Shown one piece after another: positions 29,020 through 40,653 of a stretch of DNA of 45,232 nucleotides; the stretch's first letter is position 1; each line of letters starts with the position of its first letter. The notes beneath the pieces are model-generated. The model made no database searches and was not told the origin of the DNA. It saw nothing but the letters and a program-made list of their open reading frames with translations. The stretch comes from Welwitschia mirabilis. Lineage: Eukaryota > Gnetophyta > Gnetopsida > Welwitschiales. The stretch covers positions 230,113,345 to 230,158,576 of the forward strand of contig JBOZIK010000001.1 in assembly GCA_051453625.1 (NCBI GenBank). Reading direction: 5' to 3'. A program made the position numbers and the translations under genes.

Positions 29020-32000
29020 TCAAATGTATAATTAAATTGTAGAGCACAAAGATGTAGAGTTGGAAAATGCATGTGGTAATATTATAAAGGCCTATTATCA
29101 TTTTTATTCCTTCAAAAAGTGATTATTATTTCATGGATAATAATGCTTTGAGCTCTACATTATAATGGCAAGTGCACAAGTTTTCAAAGAAGCTGTCTAA
29201 GATAGATGTCAATACAAGTATGCATCTTCATCATTAAGATTTAATGCGAAACTCATTAAAAAAATAAACAACTCAAACTATGTATAATTTAGTGATCATG
29301 AATATTGTATAGATGCTATTAAAAATTTCCATCTCTTAAAATAATTTTGTTGCCAATTTGGAGAGTGGGCTAAAGCTTAGAAATAAAAAGTACATTATGC
29401 AATGGCACTAGAGTCAGGTTGAACATCCAAAATCATGAGTGGTATTTGTTAGCCTTAGAGGTAACTACGAAATGTTATCTTTTGATCCATTTAGTTTATA
29501 ATTTATTATTGAAAAGAATTATTTTTGACTTACATGAGTTTTAGTGGCTAAGGATTAAGTGGGAAAAGAATTTTACTTCATTTCATTCTTACTAATAATA
29601 GTTTCTTTACTTTATGAGCTTCTTTCTTCTCTCTTTAAGTTGGGTAATTCGGGTCTATTTCTTGTTTTAGATAGTTCTTGGAATGCTTTAGAATATAAAA
29701 CTTCTAAAATACTAATTTCATCAAACTCACATCTAGCTTAGCTATATTGTCCTGGTCTATTAATTTGGTCTATACAATTCTTGAACATGTATTGTAGATA
29801 CCAACTAATTATATGTTTGTTTTTTAAATTTATTTAAGAAATAAGCTTACCCTAGTGTGTATTACTAGTGTGGATGTTATTGAAGATAAATGATTTCTAA
29901 GAAAAACGCCTTTAGTCTTGAAATGAAATATATTCATAATTTAATTAACATGGATTTTGATTGATATGATTATTACTTTCTTAATGATAGTGATAAAAAT
30001 AATGTTTTTTCTTGCCTTTCTTGAGAATCTTACCTAATATGTATTTTTTTATATTATTTTATGAAAAAATCTTTGTATTTCTTTGTTCCTTTTAGGGAAT
30101 AGCTATTGAAATATTACAATATAACAAAAGAGGGAGAAAAAGTAGAGGAAAGTTTGCTCACTTGTCTAATTGATCTATTTAAATAGGTATATCATTTGAA
30201 ACATGTTATAGTTGCTAGAGTTGTTGTGTCTAAATGGATTATTGTACTGTTATAACTTTTTATCCTTAGGGTTAATAAATAAAATTAATAAATGGTCTAT
30301 TTATGATATTTATTCTAAGGAATGATCAGAAATTTAGGATATTAACATATCATTATGTGTGAATGAAAAATCAATAATCAAAGAAAACTAAGAAGAAAAT
30401 AACTTAGAGAGTATAACACAGATTATAAATAGAAATATTATAAAAGCAAGTTGGCATTATTTGTGAAAGAAGCCTCTTATCATTGTGTCATGGATTTTTC
30501 AACTTTTTGTTGATAATTTTGTTGAAGTTCTAGCTTATTTAGTTTCCATTTTATAGATGATTTCCATGAAAGATAAGTTATTATAGGTTATAACAAATTA
30601 CTTGTAAATGTATGCCTTTCTCAAATCATAGTATTAAAATTTTGCTAGGAAATATTTACACTAATCCTTTAGTACAAATAATGGCATGCGAGTTTATGAA
30701 GCCAATGTAACTCTTTTAACTTGTGTTGTCATGTAGTTATCTCTTAGAAGTTTCATAGTGGTGCGTGCTACTGTAATAGAGTAATGTGCTTTATGAAGGA
30801 ACTAGAATTGGAATCCTAGAGGGGGCTAAAGAGGGTTTAATGAATATTTCCAAAAAAATTACAATTCAAAAGAGACATGTAATAAATGAATATGAAAAAT
30901 TGTGATATAAGGGCTTTAACACATGTTAATTCTAAAACTTTAACATGTATTTTTAAATTTTAGTGCATTTTTGTTGGCTTCTTGGAAGGCACTGAGTTCA
31001 GAAGAGAGGCAAACTACTCCATTAGGTCTTTTTTTAGTAAGGTTAAAAGCATTCTCTTTGATCTATTTATGAACTACATATGGTTATGTTTTGTTTATCT
31101 ATATGAATGAAAATTGATTGTGATCATAATGCTACTTCTGTATTCTCAATTTATGTATTTGAGTTTTATCACTTTCTTATGGTCTTGGGATAAATTGTTT
31201 TCTTTATTGTTAGGGAGTTCCATTACTTTTTCCAGATTTACAGCCCTTGTATAAAAATGAATAGAAGGTACAATTTGTTAGAGATCGATATCCTTAATAA
31301 TTAGGTTGATTTTTGCTTTTTTTATTGTCACTGACTAAATTGGAAAGCTCATTTTATGTTAAGCATTTATATTGGAGGAAATAATTCTTCAAATTGAATC
31401 TTCTCTTAAGATTAACAAAGCTTTTCCTAGAACGTAAGTTCTTGAGTGAGTTTTTACTTTTCCATACCTATGGTTCTTTTCTAGGTGTATTCATACATCA
31501 TATTATTATTTGATCTACTATCTAAGTAGTTGCTATTATAAATAGTTAATCCATAAGGGTTTATTCTTCATTAGTTATGATCTTGCATTTGATTTTATGC
31601 ACTATTTTATGTATGTTAAGTGGAAACAACTATCGAGAAAACTTATCTTTATAAATAAAGGCATTAAATACCTTTATTCTACATTTATAGCTTTTACTAG
31701 GTATCAAATACATTTATAACTTTTACTAGATATGAAATGCAGATAGGTCATAGTTGTATCTTCTTATTCATGCTTATATTTTTAAAAGAAAAAACAAATC
31801 AAAATAATAATATGGAACACATTTTCATTTTATTCTATTCTTGACAACTAAACCATTATATTGGGCTTGTGTTTAGAGGCTCAATAAAACCTCAATTTGA
31901 TGTTTTGTTAAGCATATATTTTAGATTTCATTAAGACTTCATTTTAAGCTTTATTGAAAGTCTTTAGATTGAATTAAAATGTTTAGATTGAATATGATTT

Positions 32001-35000
32001 TTTGAGTATTATATTGATACATTAGTTTAACACTTCCTAAACCATTTTGAGATGGAGGAAATGCATGAAATAATTTTACTATTTTCTATTTTTTCTTTTT
32101 AACCCTTAGTAGTTAATAATGAGATAATATGATTTTAGTTCCTTAGCTACTCCTATAATAGTATGTGTCTTTCCTTAATTATTCATACTCTATCATGTTT
32201 AATATCATAATATCTGTGAGAACTTCTCTGCTAAGATAATTTCTTAATAAATCAAAGATTGGCTGAATGAGGTTCAATGTCTCCTAAAGAAATTCTTTGA
32301 TAACTCTAAAATTACTAACCAATAATAGTTTAGAACACTTGTACTACAATCATTGACTCTGTAGGAGGATGACTAATCCACTCACAAATTTAAGCGATGA
32401 CAAAGTTAAAAATATCAGCTTTGAAAGCCAATTAATTCAAGAGGAAAATGGTTCTTTTAACTTTGTTCTTCTTCACTATAGTTTCTCGACATTTATATAG
32501 TTTTCTAGGTGCAAAGGGGCTCTTCCAATAAAATGGTTCCTTTAACTTTTTTTTTCTTTTAACTTATTTTTCATTATAAATCAAGTTTTAGAGATTCATT
32601 CTTTTCATTTGCTTTAGAAGAATCCTACTGAGCATTCTATTTATCAATAGCATATAAATATCTTTTCAGTTATTCAATATCAACTTTATGGCCTCATTTC
32701 TATTCTCATATTTATCTAGTGCTTTTGCTTTGATACTTACCTAGCATAGTTGCCCTTTCTTTCTTGGCCTAATTTTTCCATTAGGACTTATGAAAGCTCG
32801 ATTCTTCTACTTTCTATTTTTAGAGCTTATAGCAGCTCTTAGTTTTCCTTATACTTTTTAGATATTTTTCTAGTTTCTTGAGTTTAGACTCTATAATTCT
32901 ACTTTTCTTTGTATTATTGTGAAAATTACAAGTGCATTAGGACCTAAAGACACTGATTCTTCTATGGGTTAAGACAAATAAAAAATTTCAATGACACAAA
33001 AAATGGAAACAAAATCTAATAACATGTCTCTAAATATTTCTCATCACTTTAACCACTAGTTTGCTTTATGTGCATAATTTAATGCATGAGATATCTTGAT
33101 GCATTGTACTTTACTTAATAAAGCAGCATTCTTAAAAGAACTAGATATTTTTTTAGGGAGAGTGGTCATTTGTTCCTTAAGAAATAAGGTACTATGAGAT
33201 AAATGATACATTGTAAAAACTACATGTTGTACAACACATTTAAATTTTATTTTCGAGTTCATCTACATTAGCTCCTTTAAAAAATATTTTAGAATTCTAA
33301 TGTTTATGGATTTCACAAGAATTTAAATCTTAAACTATGATAAAGTGCTAGGTTTAAGGCTTGTATCACTCTACAAATCAAATAATATCTAGCATAATTC
33401 GGAAAGTAATCACTTGCACCTATGCTAGTTTGTCTTCCATTCCTGTAACATTTAGTGTAGCATATGTTAATGTTTATTAGTGTTTCTTTTACCTCTTAGT
33501 CATAGATGCATGAAGTTAGATAAGTAATCCAAGTGGTCTTTTTTATTTATAACTTATTTTATTAAACCACTTTTTGGTTTGACATACAGAATGCTAGCAT
33601 TCATGTTTTAAAGAGCTAAATACTAAATAATCTTATTAATACTAGACTTTACAAATTTCTGTAAAGTATTTTAGAAACATTATATTTGATTAAAAAATTA
33701 AGATAATAATATAGTTTTAACTTAGCTAGGAAGGCTATATTTTTTAGTTAAATTAATGATATTTATTGAGTGAAATTCTTATGGTTGTCTACAAATATTG
33801 TGCTTCTTGATAACACACCAAACATCATAGGCTACTTAAAGTGTATCTTTCACAAAGGAAATAAAAGGACATTAATTATAAGGAAAAAATTTAATGTAAA
33901 TAAAATCTAACATAGGACTTACTTTGATTTTTTTAAAACAGCATGCCAATTAGGTCTGAGAGATATAGTCCATGAGGTACCAATTCTCAAGTTCATTCCT
34001 ACACGAGACATTTCCAAATAGGGTTAAGGCATGTCATGAAGTTAATTAACATAGGTTAATCACTATTTTATAAATTTATTTTGGATATAAAAAGACTAAT
34101 TAGAGTAGACTATCTTGAACACTAAAAGCTTCATGATTGGTAACCAAACATGCAAGAGGGTGGAGTAATGGGTTAGGATTAGAAAAAAAAAAAAAAAGTA
34201 ATCCATTACAATTCCAAGAAGAAAGTAAATTCCTCTATAACAAGAAATGAAATAAAGTCATATTTAATCATATGCTACTACCATCTGCTATTTATGTATG
34301 TGGTCTTACCTACTTTGAATAATCAAGTCTCCTACTTTTTATTCTATTTATTTCAGAAAATATTTATTCCATTCATATAAGGCATAAGTAATATAAAAAA
34401 TATTAATATTAATTTAGTAACTTTAAGAATTTCATCCAAAACTATGAAAATGGATTATTTATGTTCATGTAATATTTGAAAGATCCAAGAACACAAGGTA
34501 GAATAGTAGTAGAGAGTTTTATCTCCTGCATGAAGTTCTACAAATTTCTGGTTAAGGGATTGTGTTTTATAGATGATGGGAGATATTTTTCATTACTTAT
34601 CTTAGATACTATGCATGGGTGTACCCCTTTGACCTTGGTTTTTCTAGTAAACTAGAGATTAAACTATCTTTGTAGTAGACAATGTAGTAGATGCACTCTT
34701 TGCAATTGATATTGTACTTACTTTTTTTATAGCATTGTTGATGAAAAAAGAAAGTTATGGTCGATGACCCCAAACAAATAGTGCTTAGGTGAAGCTTCTA
34801 ATGAATATTATTGGACTAAGCCTTCTTGTTTTAGTAGTAATTTTTATTTTTTTCATTAGGATTTCACATGTAGTAATTCTGTTCTTATAATAAAGGAGTG
34901 GTTTATAGGTATCTTTTCACATGATTTTTTTTATGTCACTTCTACAATCCTATTTCAAGTCTTCAGTTGTTTTTCCCCTAAGAAATTCGGATCAAATATT

Positions 35001-36160
35001 TCATATATTTTACTTAGCATGCTTAAACTCAGGCATCTCTGCAAAATGAAGGCTCTTTTTACAAGGTACACAAATCTTGAAAAACATGTTTATTTGTTTA
35101 ATTTGTAAATTCATGATTTTTTAATTAGATTATCATAAAGTTAAATTGATTTTAATTGTATCTTAAAGATAGATACTAGGTTAAATTACATTTTACCTTT
35201 TTAGGTATGTCACACAAGACTGGTCTGTGTAAGTTCCATTTCCTAGTTGCCTCATACTCAACAAAAGTTATTCATCATCTTTCTCCTTTTTTCTTAAAAT
35301 AAAGTTTTAGAAATGTGCAATTTGAACGTTTTCAACCATTAAGTAATATATTTCATCTAAAATGGATATTTGTTAAGATTTATTTGCATTGGTAATTCTC
35401 TAGAAGTCATATTTGAGGAGTCTACATAATGATAAACTTGTATAATAATACCTTCTGAACATTAATTACATGGTAATGCTTCAAGTCACATTTATTTATA
35501 GTTAACTATGTTGGATGCATGTACTATCTGAGAGCGATCATTATACAACTAAAAAGAGGACTTGGATAGCTACTTTCATGTTTGATTCCTAACATAAGAT
35601 CCTTTGGGTCTGCTATATGATTTTTATAGATTACTTAATTACAACTTTGANNNNNNNNNNNNNNNNNNNNNNNNNNNNNNNNNNNNNNNNNNNNNNNNNN
35701 NNNNNNNNNNNNNNNATGCTCTTCAACCTAGGATTCATAACATACATGATTTGCAAAATGAAGGATCTCATTGTCAGAGATGTGAGTAGAGCCATGTAGT
35801 TTGTAAGTTTGAAATTGATAAATCAACATTTTTTAGTGCTCCGAACTCAATACAAATTCAATTTCAATTAATCATTTTATTATTAATTTAAGTTTCCATA
35901 TATATTATAAATGATAATAGCGGTCATCAAATGAATTTTATTCTAAAAGAGATTTTATTTAGAATACAAAGAAAGTTGGTTTTTCTACTTTCAAGACTTG
36001 CTTTCCTCTCTGTAAAAAGCAAAAATGAGAATATCTAGGGGAATAATAAGATCATAGAAAGAAGACATTATTGCAAGCAAGAAAAGCATAGCATAGAGAT
36101 CCTAAGGGAGAGTATCTAGGAAGTGAATGTAGGTTAATAATCTTTTTTTCTAATTGAAAT
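29020..36160. other. CACTA interior without recognisable genes
   Basis: AT-rich sequence with only short open stretches (for example 29559-29741 plus and 33262-33059 minus), none with family motifs. It contains a poly(A) run at 34183-34197, a duplicated word of about 28 bp near 31677-31736 and the N run 35651-35715. The transposase expected in an autonomous element was not seen on either strand. Confidence 0.5.
35651..35715. other. assembly gap (65 N)
   Basis: A short N run inside the CACTA element. The flanks do not repeat each other. Confidence 0.95.
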
Positions 36161-36166
36161 AATACC

Positions 36167-36455
36167 TTTTAAGGCACTTGTTATAAAAGAGCCTTAAAAG
36201 GGTTTTTAAGGCATTTTTATCACAAACACCTCAAAAACCTTTTAAGACATCTTTTAAGAGAAACACCTTAAAATTACTTTTAAGGTGTTTTTATGGAAAA
36301 TTCCTCAAAAGGCATTTTAAGGCATTTTTTATAAGAAACTCCTTAGATTATTTTTAAGGCGTAACACCTTAAAAGGACTTTTAAGGTGTTTTTTAAATGC
36401 CTTAGAATGAAGCATTTATGGAATTTTTTAATGCCTTGGAACACCTTAAAAGATT
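36167..36455. repeat. CACTA right subterminal repeat array
   Basis: About fourteen copies of CTTTTAAGGTGTTTTT or CTTTTAAGGCATTTTT-type words in both orientations, closely spaced and often forming inverted pairs (for example AAGGCGTAACACCTT at 36357-36371). The array is longer and denser than on the left side. Confidence 0.8.
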
Positions 36456-36456
36456 A

Positions 36457-36470
36457 TATTTCTAGTAGTG
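36457..36470 (-). repeat. CACTA right terminal inverted repeat
   Basis: Read inward on the minus strand it is CACTACTAGAAATA, a classic CACTA terminus. Confidence 0.85.
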
Positions 36471-36769
36471 AAAAGTAATTATTGAAATGAAATTATATCT
36501 TGAAAAATTTTGTACTTAAAATTTTATTTATGCTGTAATAGCTATAATATTATTTTTGTTCTTGTGATCCTTTGTAATTATGATCTTGAGTGGTAATAAA
36601 TTAGTGGATTGCATTAATATTATTTTCCCTTATATAATTGTTATATTTTCTTGATTTTACATCAAAAAATATTATTATGTGATGGTTTTTTAATTTTTAA
36701 TTTTAATGAAAAACATTATTATTTGATATATTAAGCACCTAGTGGCCTAACAAGTAATGATGAGACATT

Positions 36770-36830
36770 ATGAAACTTCCACTACCTCCACTACTTCCAC
36801 CACTTCTATCATTTTTACCACCTTTATCAC
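36770..36830. repeat. ACC/TCC trinucleotide-rich tract in the LTR
   Basis: Repeated ACTTCCACCACTTC-like words. The equivalent tract is at 44866-44908 in the 3' LTR. Frames through it give low-complexity Leu/Pro or Ser/Gly peptides that are not genes. Confidence 0.8.
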
Positions 36831-36873
36831 TCTCTCTTGTGATGGTATCTCTTAACATCCTCCATTCTCTTTC

Positions 36874-36880
36874 TATAAAC
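36874..36880 (+). promoter_or_regulatory. LTR TATA box, Element D
   Basis: CTTTCTATAAACAA. The 3' LTR has the better form TATAAATA at 44953-44960 in the same context, so this is the likely promoter of Element D. Confidence 0.5.
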
Positions 36881-37251
36881 AATACTTTTTTCTCCTCATA
36901 TTTCATATCTTTGAAAAAGCTTTTGTTATTTGATCTTGACAACTTCAAACTTGGAGCTTGGGAGCCTTGGAGCTTTGAAATATGGAAAGAGCCTTATAGT
37001 CTTTAGACATTATATGTGTATGATTCCCACTTTATATTTACATCCTTAATTAATCCTATTCTTGTATGCATCTTTTATGCCATTTTTTTACTCACTGTGT
37101 TGTAAATATTATAAATTTATTAGATGTTTATAATATTAGTAGTTGATAAATTGCATTTTTGGTTATAAATTCTAGTTTATACTATCTTATTTTGAAAATT
37201 TTATTTGATATCTTTGACTCTTATAATCTTATAGAAAAGAGTTTTTCATAG

Positions 37252-37440
37252 AACATCAAATGATGTAGTGAAATGTGAGAATCCATATATCACTAAATGA
37301 GGTAGTGGGATTAATTGATTAATTAAATCACAAATCGTCGAATGAGGGAGTAAGATAATATATGAAATAAATATATGAAAAACACATAGATCACTAAGAG
37401 AGGTAGTGGACCCCACAGTTTACCAAATGAGGGAGTGGAA
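37252..37440. repeat. near-palindromic repeats in Element D LTR
   Basis: Five degenerate copies of CACTAAATGAGGTAGTG. The clearest are 37291-37307 and 37392-37408, with CACTA at one end and TAGTG at the other, so each could form a short hairpin. Others are at about 37254, 37336 and 37421. Spacing is irregular. Confidence 0.6.
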
Positions 37441-38341
37441 GAAAATAGTATAATGAAAAATTTATTGAAAAAATAATTATTTCTCATATCATTTCCATAA
37501 TATTGTCACTAGAAATTTTTAAAATGTTCATCATTTATTAGAAATTCTTGATTCTTAACTTATCAAATTTTGAGAGTTGGAATCTTAATCTTGTCTTGCT
37601 TAGATCATACTAGGAGTTGTAAAATTTTCATGATTTTCACTCTATATTTCTTATGTAAATAGGTGATAAAACTAAAGCTTAAATGTGGAGGGGACATAGA
37701 GAAATGAAAACTATTATTCCAGTTTATGTTGAAATATTTATTTTGGAGTTAAATTTATATTTCTTTTGTAAATCTTGAAATTTTAGTGATGTAAGTATTG
37801 TAATCTTAAGAATACTTTACAAACTGAATCATGTATATTTTTGGTTATATCTTCTGAACTCATAATAACAGATGTTTAAATTTTGATTTTCTTGTTAAAA
37901 GATTCTATATTTAGATTGCAAAATCTTTAATGTAACTTTTTAGAAAAATAGTTAATTTTATGAAATTATTTTATTCTAGTATAATTATTAGGCAATTATT
38001 TTAACTTAATCATTATTCCATTATTTCTTGTCATAATTTCTTGTAATTAATGAAAACATGGAACATTTAAAGTATAGTAGATGAAAGGGATTATTTGGAA
38101 GAGTTACCTTTAAAGCAAAGTTATAATTAAAATGAAGGAGGATGGACCATATGTAAATTATTTTATATCATCATTACTTAAAGTTTTAGGTTATAAAAAG
38201 GTTGATGTTATAGAACTTAACTTTCATTTAAAGACATAATTTATAATTAATGCACATATTAGAGGAAAAGGTTGAGGAAAATGCATTATGATAATTAAGT
38301 AACATTCATACTTTAGGGTTAAGAATGTGGATGTTACATTT

Positions 38342-38353
38342 TGGTATTAGAGG
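38342..38353 (+). other. primer binding site, initiator tRNA-Met type
   Basis: TGGTATTAGAGG against the usual TGGTATCAGAGC, 10 of 12 matching. It begins three bases after the LTR terminus GGATGTTACA. A second, more decayed copy of the region (TTTTAACATTAGAGCCTAGG) lies at 38448-38467. Confidence 0.7.
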
Positions 38354-40555
38354 ATAGTTTTGTAATTTCACTAGGCATAAATATGGTTAAGGTACTATAA
38401 CAACCTAGGTTGCAATTTCATTAGGAATAATTATACGCCATTACCCATTTTAACATTAGAGCCTAGGTTGTAGCATTAGTTAAATGTAATAGTTAAAACT
38501 TAATAAAAAATTAAGTTAAAACAAAGAAAATTAATAAATTAATTAACTTTTCATAGTTTCATAAATTTTATATGTAAGTAATTAATCATTACTTAGTAAT
38601 TTAAATTTTAATTATTACATTTCATATAATACTATCTAGATTTCCTTAGAATGTTTTAAAGGAAAGATTAGAGTACTATTCTTAAAAAGAAAGGAATAAG
38701 ATAGAAAACTAGAAAAAGAAAAATAAAGTAATTTAGACAAACTTCTTTAGAGAGAGATTTCATAAAATAACTAATGTTTCCACTACCATAGAAACATTAA
38801 TAATTTTTTTTTGAAAGAATAGTTAAAGTGAAAGCATCATGTTTCTAAGATCTCCATCTATTGTTTCATGTGAATACAAATCTTCAACATTTTTTTCCCC
38901 ATAAATTTATATCTAAATGCATGTATATGATTATGTACCTTAAACACTAGAATGAGTGAAAAATGGAAAAAATAGAGGAATGCAATTATAGTGGCATTAA
39001 AAGATTTGCCAAAAAAACAAAAATGAAGTTCATAAAAAATAAGAAACACATAATAGAAATACAAAAAAGCCAAGTTGTAAGATGATTATTTCTTGGTTGA
39101 TAATTTCTCAATCTAATACATGCCTTGACGTTTAAGGATCACATCTTTATTACATATCATTAAAAAATAGTTACTTGTTATGAAAATTTTTCTAAAAATA
39201 TAGTTCTACACTAGTTCCAAGATATTTCTAGCTACTTTGTTGAGTGCCACGTCTTTTAGCTTCTTAAATATCTTCTTTTCTCTAGAAACAATAATGGCTT
39301 AAATAGGCATTTTCTTAGTTTGTCTCTTCATTGTTAAATAAGTGGTGGAGGCATAGCCAAGGTTTATATTTTCATCACTAGGGTTTATGATTTTTAGTAC
39401 CATACAATAAAGCTTTCATTTCTCATTATTTAAGCTAGAGACAAACAAATAAGAGATTTCAAGAGATGGAAAAATACACAGAGCTTATACACATAGGATA
39501 AGAATCATTGTGAGATTTCATTCACATTATTCTCAAATGGCTAGAATGCACTATTATCCTCCTCATTTAAATAACAATAAGCATTATAGTTCTTAGTATA
39601 TGAATTTTTTGTCTTCAACACAGTCCCTTAGGCCCTACCTATGGTGGTCTTGTCTTTATGCTTGAATGCTAATAGTAAAGCCATTCTTACTCTCAAATAT
39701 CTAATCTCTATTAGGATTTGTTATTTTTGAGATGTTAACATAGTAGTGGGTACTGTAAAAAGCTCCACTTTAAGCTAGTTCAAGGAATAATTACAAAATT
39801 TAAACTATTAGTATAGATAAATTGGTTAGTTAATTTTATGATCTTGAACTAATTCATGGATCTTTTTGTGTGAATATCTTAAAATGTAAAGCCTTTTATT
39901 TTGTCCATCTTTCTTCGTCATTACAACTATTTTCATTCTTTACATTTTACTGTTATGTGGAATAGTTGTTTCAACATCAATTTTAAAACCATAAGAATGG
40001 TTAGGATAGATGGAAACCTAAACTCTCTTAAATTTATAGAAAGCTTCCTTATCAAGCTAAGCATTGGCAAATAGCTGAAGCAATTTCCCATAACAAACAT
40101 TATAGAATAATAATCCACTAGATTAAATGTTAATAACTTATTGTTGAAAATGTAACAACACAAAAATGGTAGTAAAATCATGAAACTAAAGATTATTATT
40201 TGGAGATCCTCAAAGTTAAATCGTTTTATTCAATATCCTACACTAGCTTAAACTTGAAAAGAGTTAAAATTAATAATGAACTTGCATAAAAGCATGTTGC
40301 ATGTTGTCTTTGAAATCATAATAAATGTATTCTAATTGCACCTATAAATTTGATGTTAGATTCAAGGATAAAAAATTTAATGGTTTAAGAACCTAAAAAA
40401 TGCTTGGTTTAGGAAAAAGACAAATAGTTGATCGATTTCTAAACGATAAAATAGTATTAGATAACTAATTCCATCTCTTAAAATTCCTTCAAAGATGCAC
40501 ATCTACCTATGGTAACTTTATTTAAGGATCTAAATAATATTTGAATTTGACTTTT

Positions 40556-40653
40556 ATGAAATACTTTTAATTTTTGCAGTCCACTATGTTATTGTGTTTA
40601 TGTTATGAAATACTTTTAATTTTTGCAGTCCACTATGTTATTGTGTTTATGTT
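40556..40653. repeat. perfect 49-bp tandem duplication
   Basis: 40556-40604 and 40605-40653 are identical. The unit begins ATGAAATACTTTTAATTTTT. Absence of any difference suggests a recent event compared with the rest of the element, or an assembly error. Confidence 0.9.

Larger units (their letters stand above)
26296..36470. mobile_element. CACTA (En/Spm-like) DNA transposon, 10,175 bp
   Basis: The left end reads CACTATAAGAAAAAAGGG and the right end, read inward, CACTACTAGAAATATAAT; 11 of the first 14 bases agree. Both ends carry dense subterminal repeats of TTTTAAGGTGTTT and TTTTAAGGCATTT in both orientations, the hallmark of CACTA elements. The element splits an LTR whose uninterrupted copy exists at 44440 onward. 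Aligning the copies shows a 3-bp step (TAT on the left, AAA on the right, CAT in the empty site), the right length for a CACTA target duplication but diverged. I could not find the TNP2-type transposase anywhere inside, so it is probably non-autonomous. Three coding-like stretches inside are unidentified. Confidence 0.8.
36471..38338 (+). repeat. Element D 5' LTR, second piece
   Basis: Continues the LTR after the CACTA element and matches 44535-45232 (shared TGTAATAGCTATAATATTAT, CACCTAGTGGCC and CTTTAGACATTATAT blocks). It ends GGATGTTACA at 38338 directly before the PBS. With the first piece the LTR is 1,963 bp. It has a TATA box at 36874 and a group of near-palindromic repeats at 37252-37440. 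Confidence 0.8.

Noticed and set aside
34183-34197. Poly(A) run (and 43906-43919) as the tail of a retroposed transcript or LINE/SINE
   Set aside because: No target duplication or recognisable SINE or LINE sequence next to either run.
36739-37006. Overlapping open frames on both strands with Leu/Pro-rich or Ser/Gly-rich peptides
   Set aside because: Low-complexity translation of the trinucleotide-rich tract in Element D's LTR.
38858-39073. Minus-strand open frame (also 39933-40181 and 43047-43259)
   Set aside because: Phe/Tyr/Ile/Leu-rich chance frames in AT-rich DNA, without motif or supporting context.
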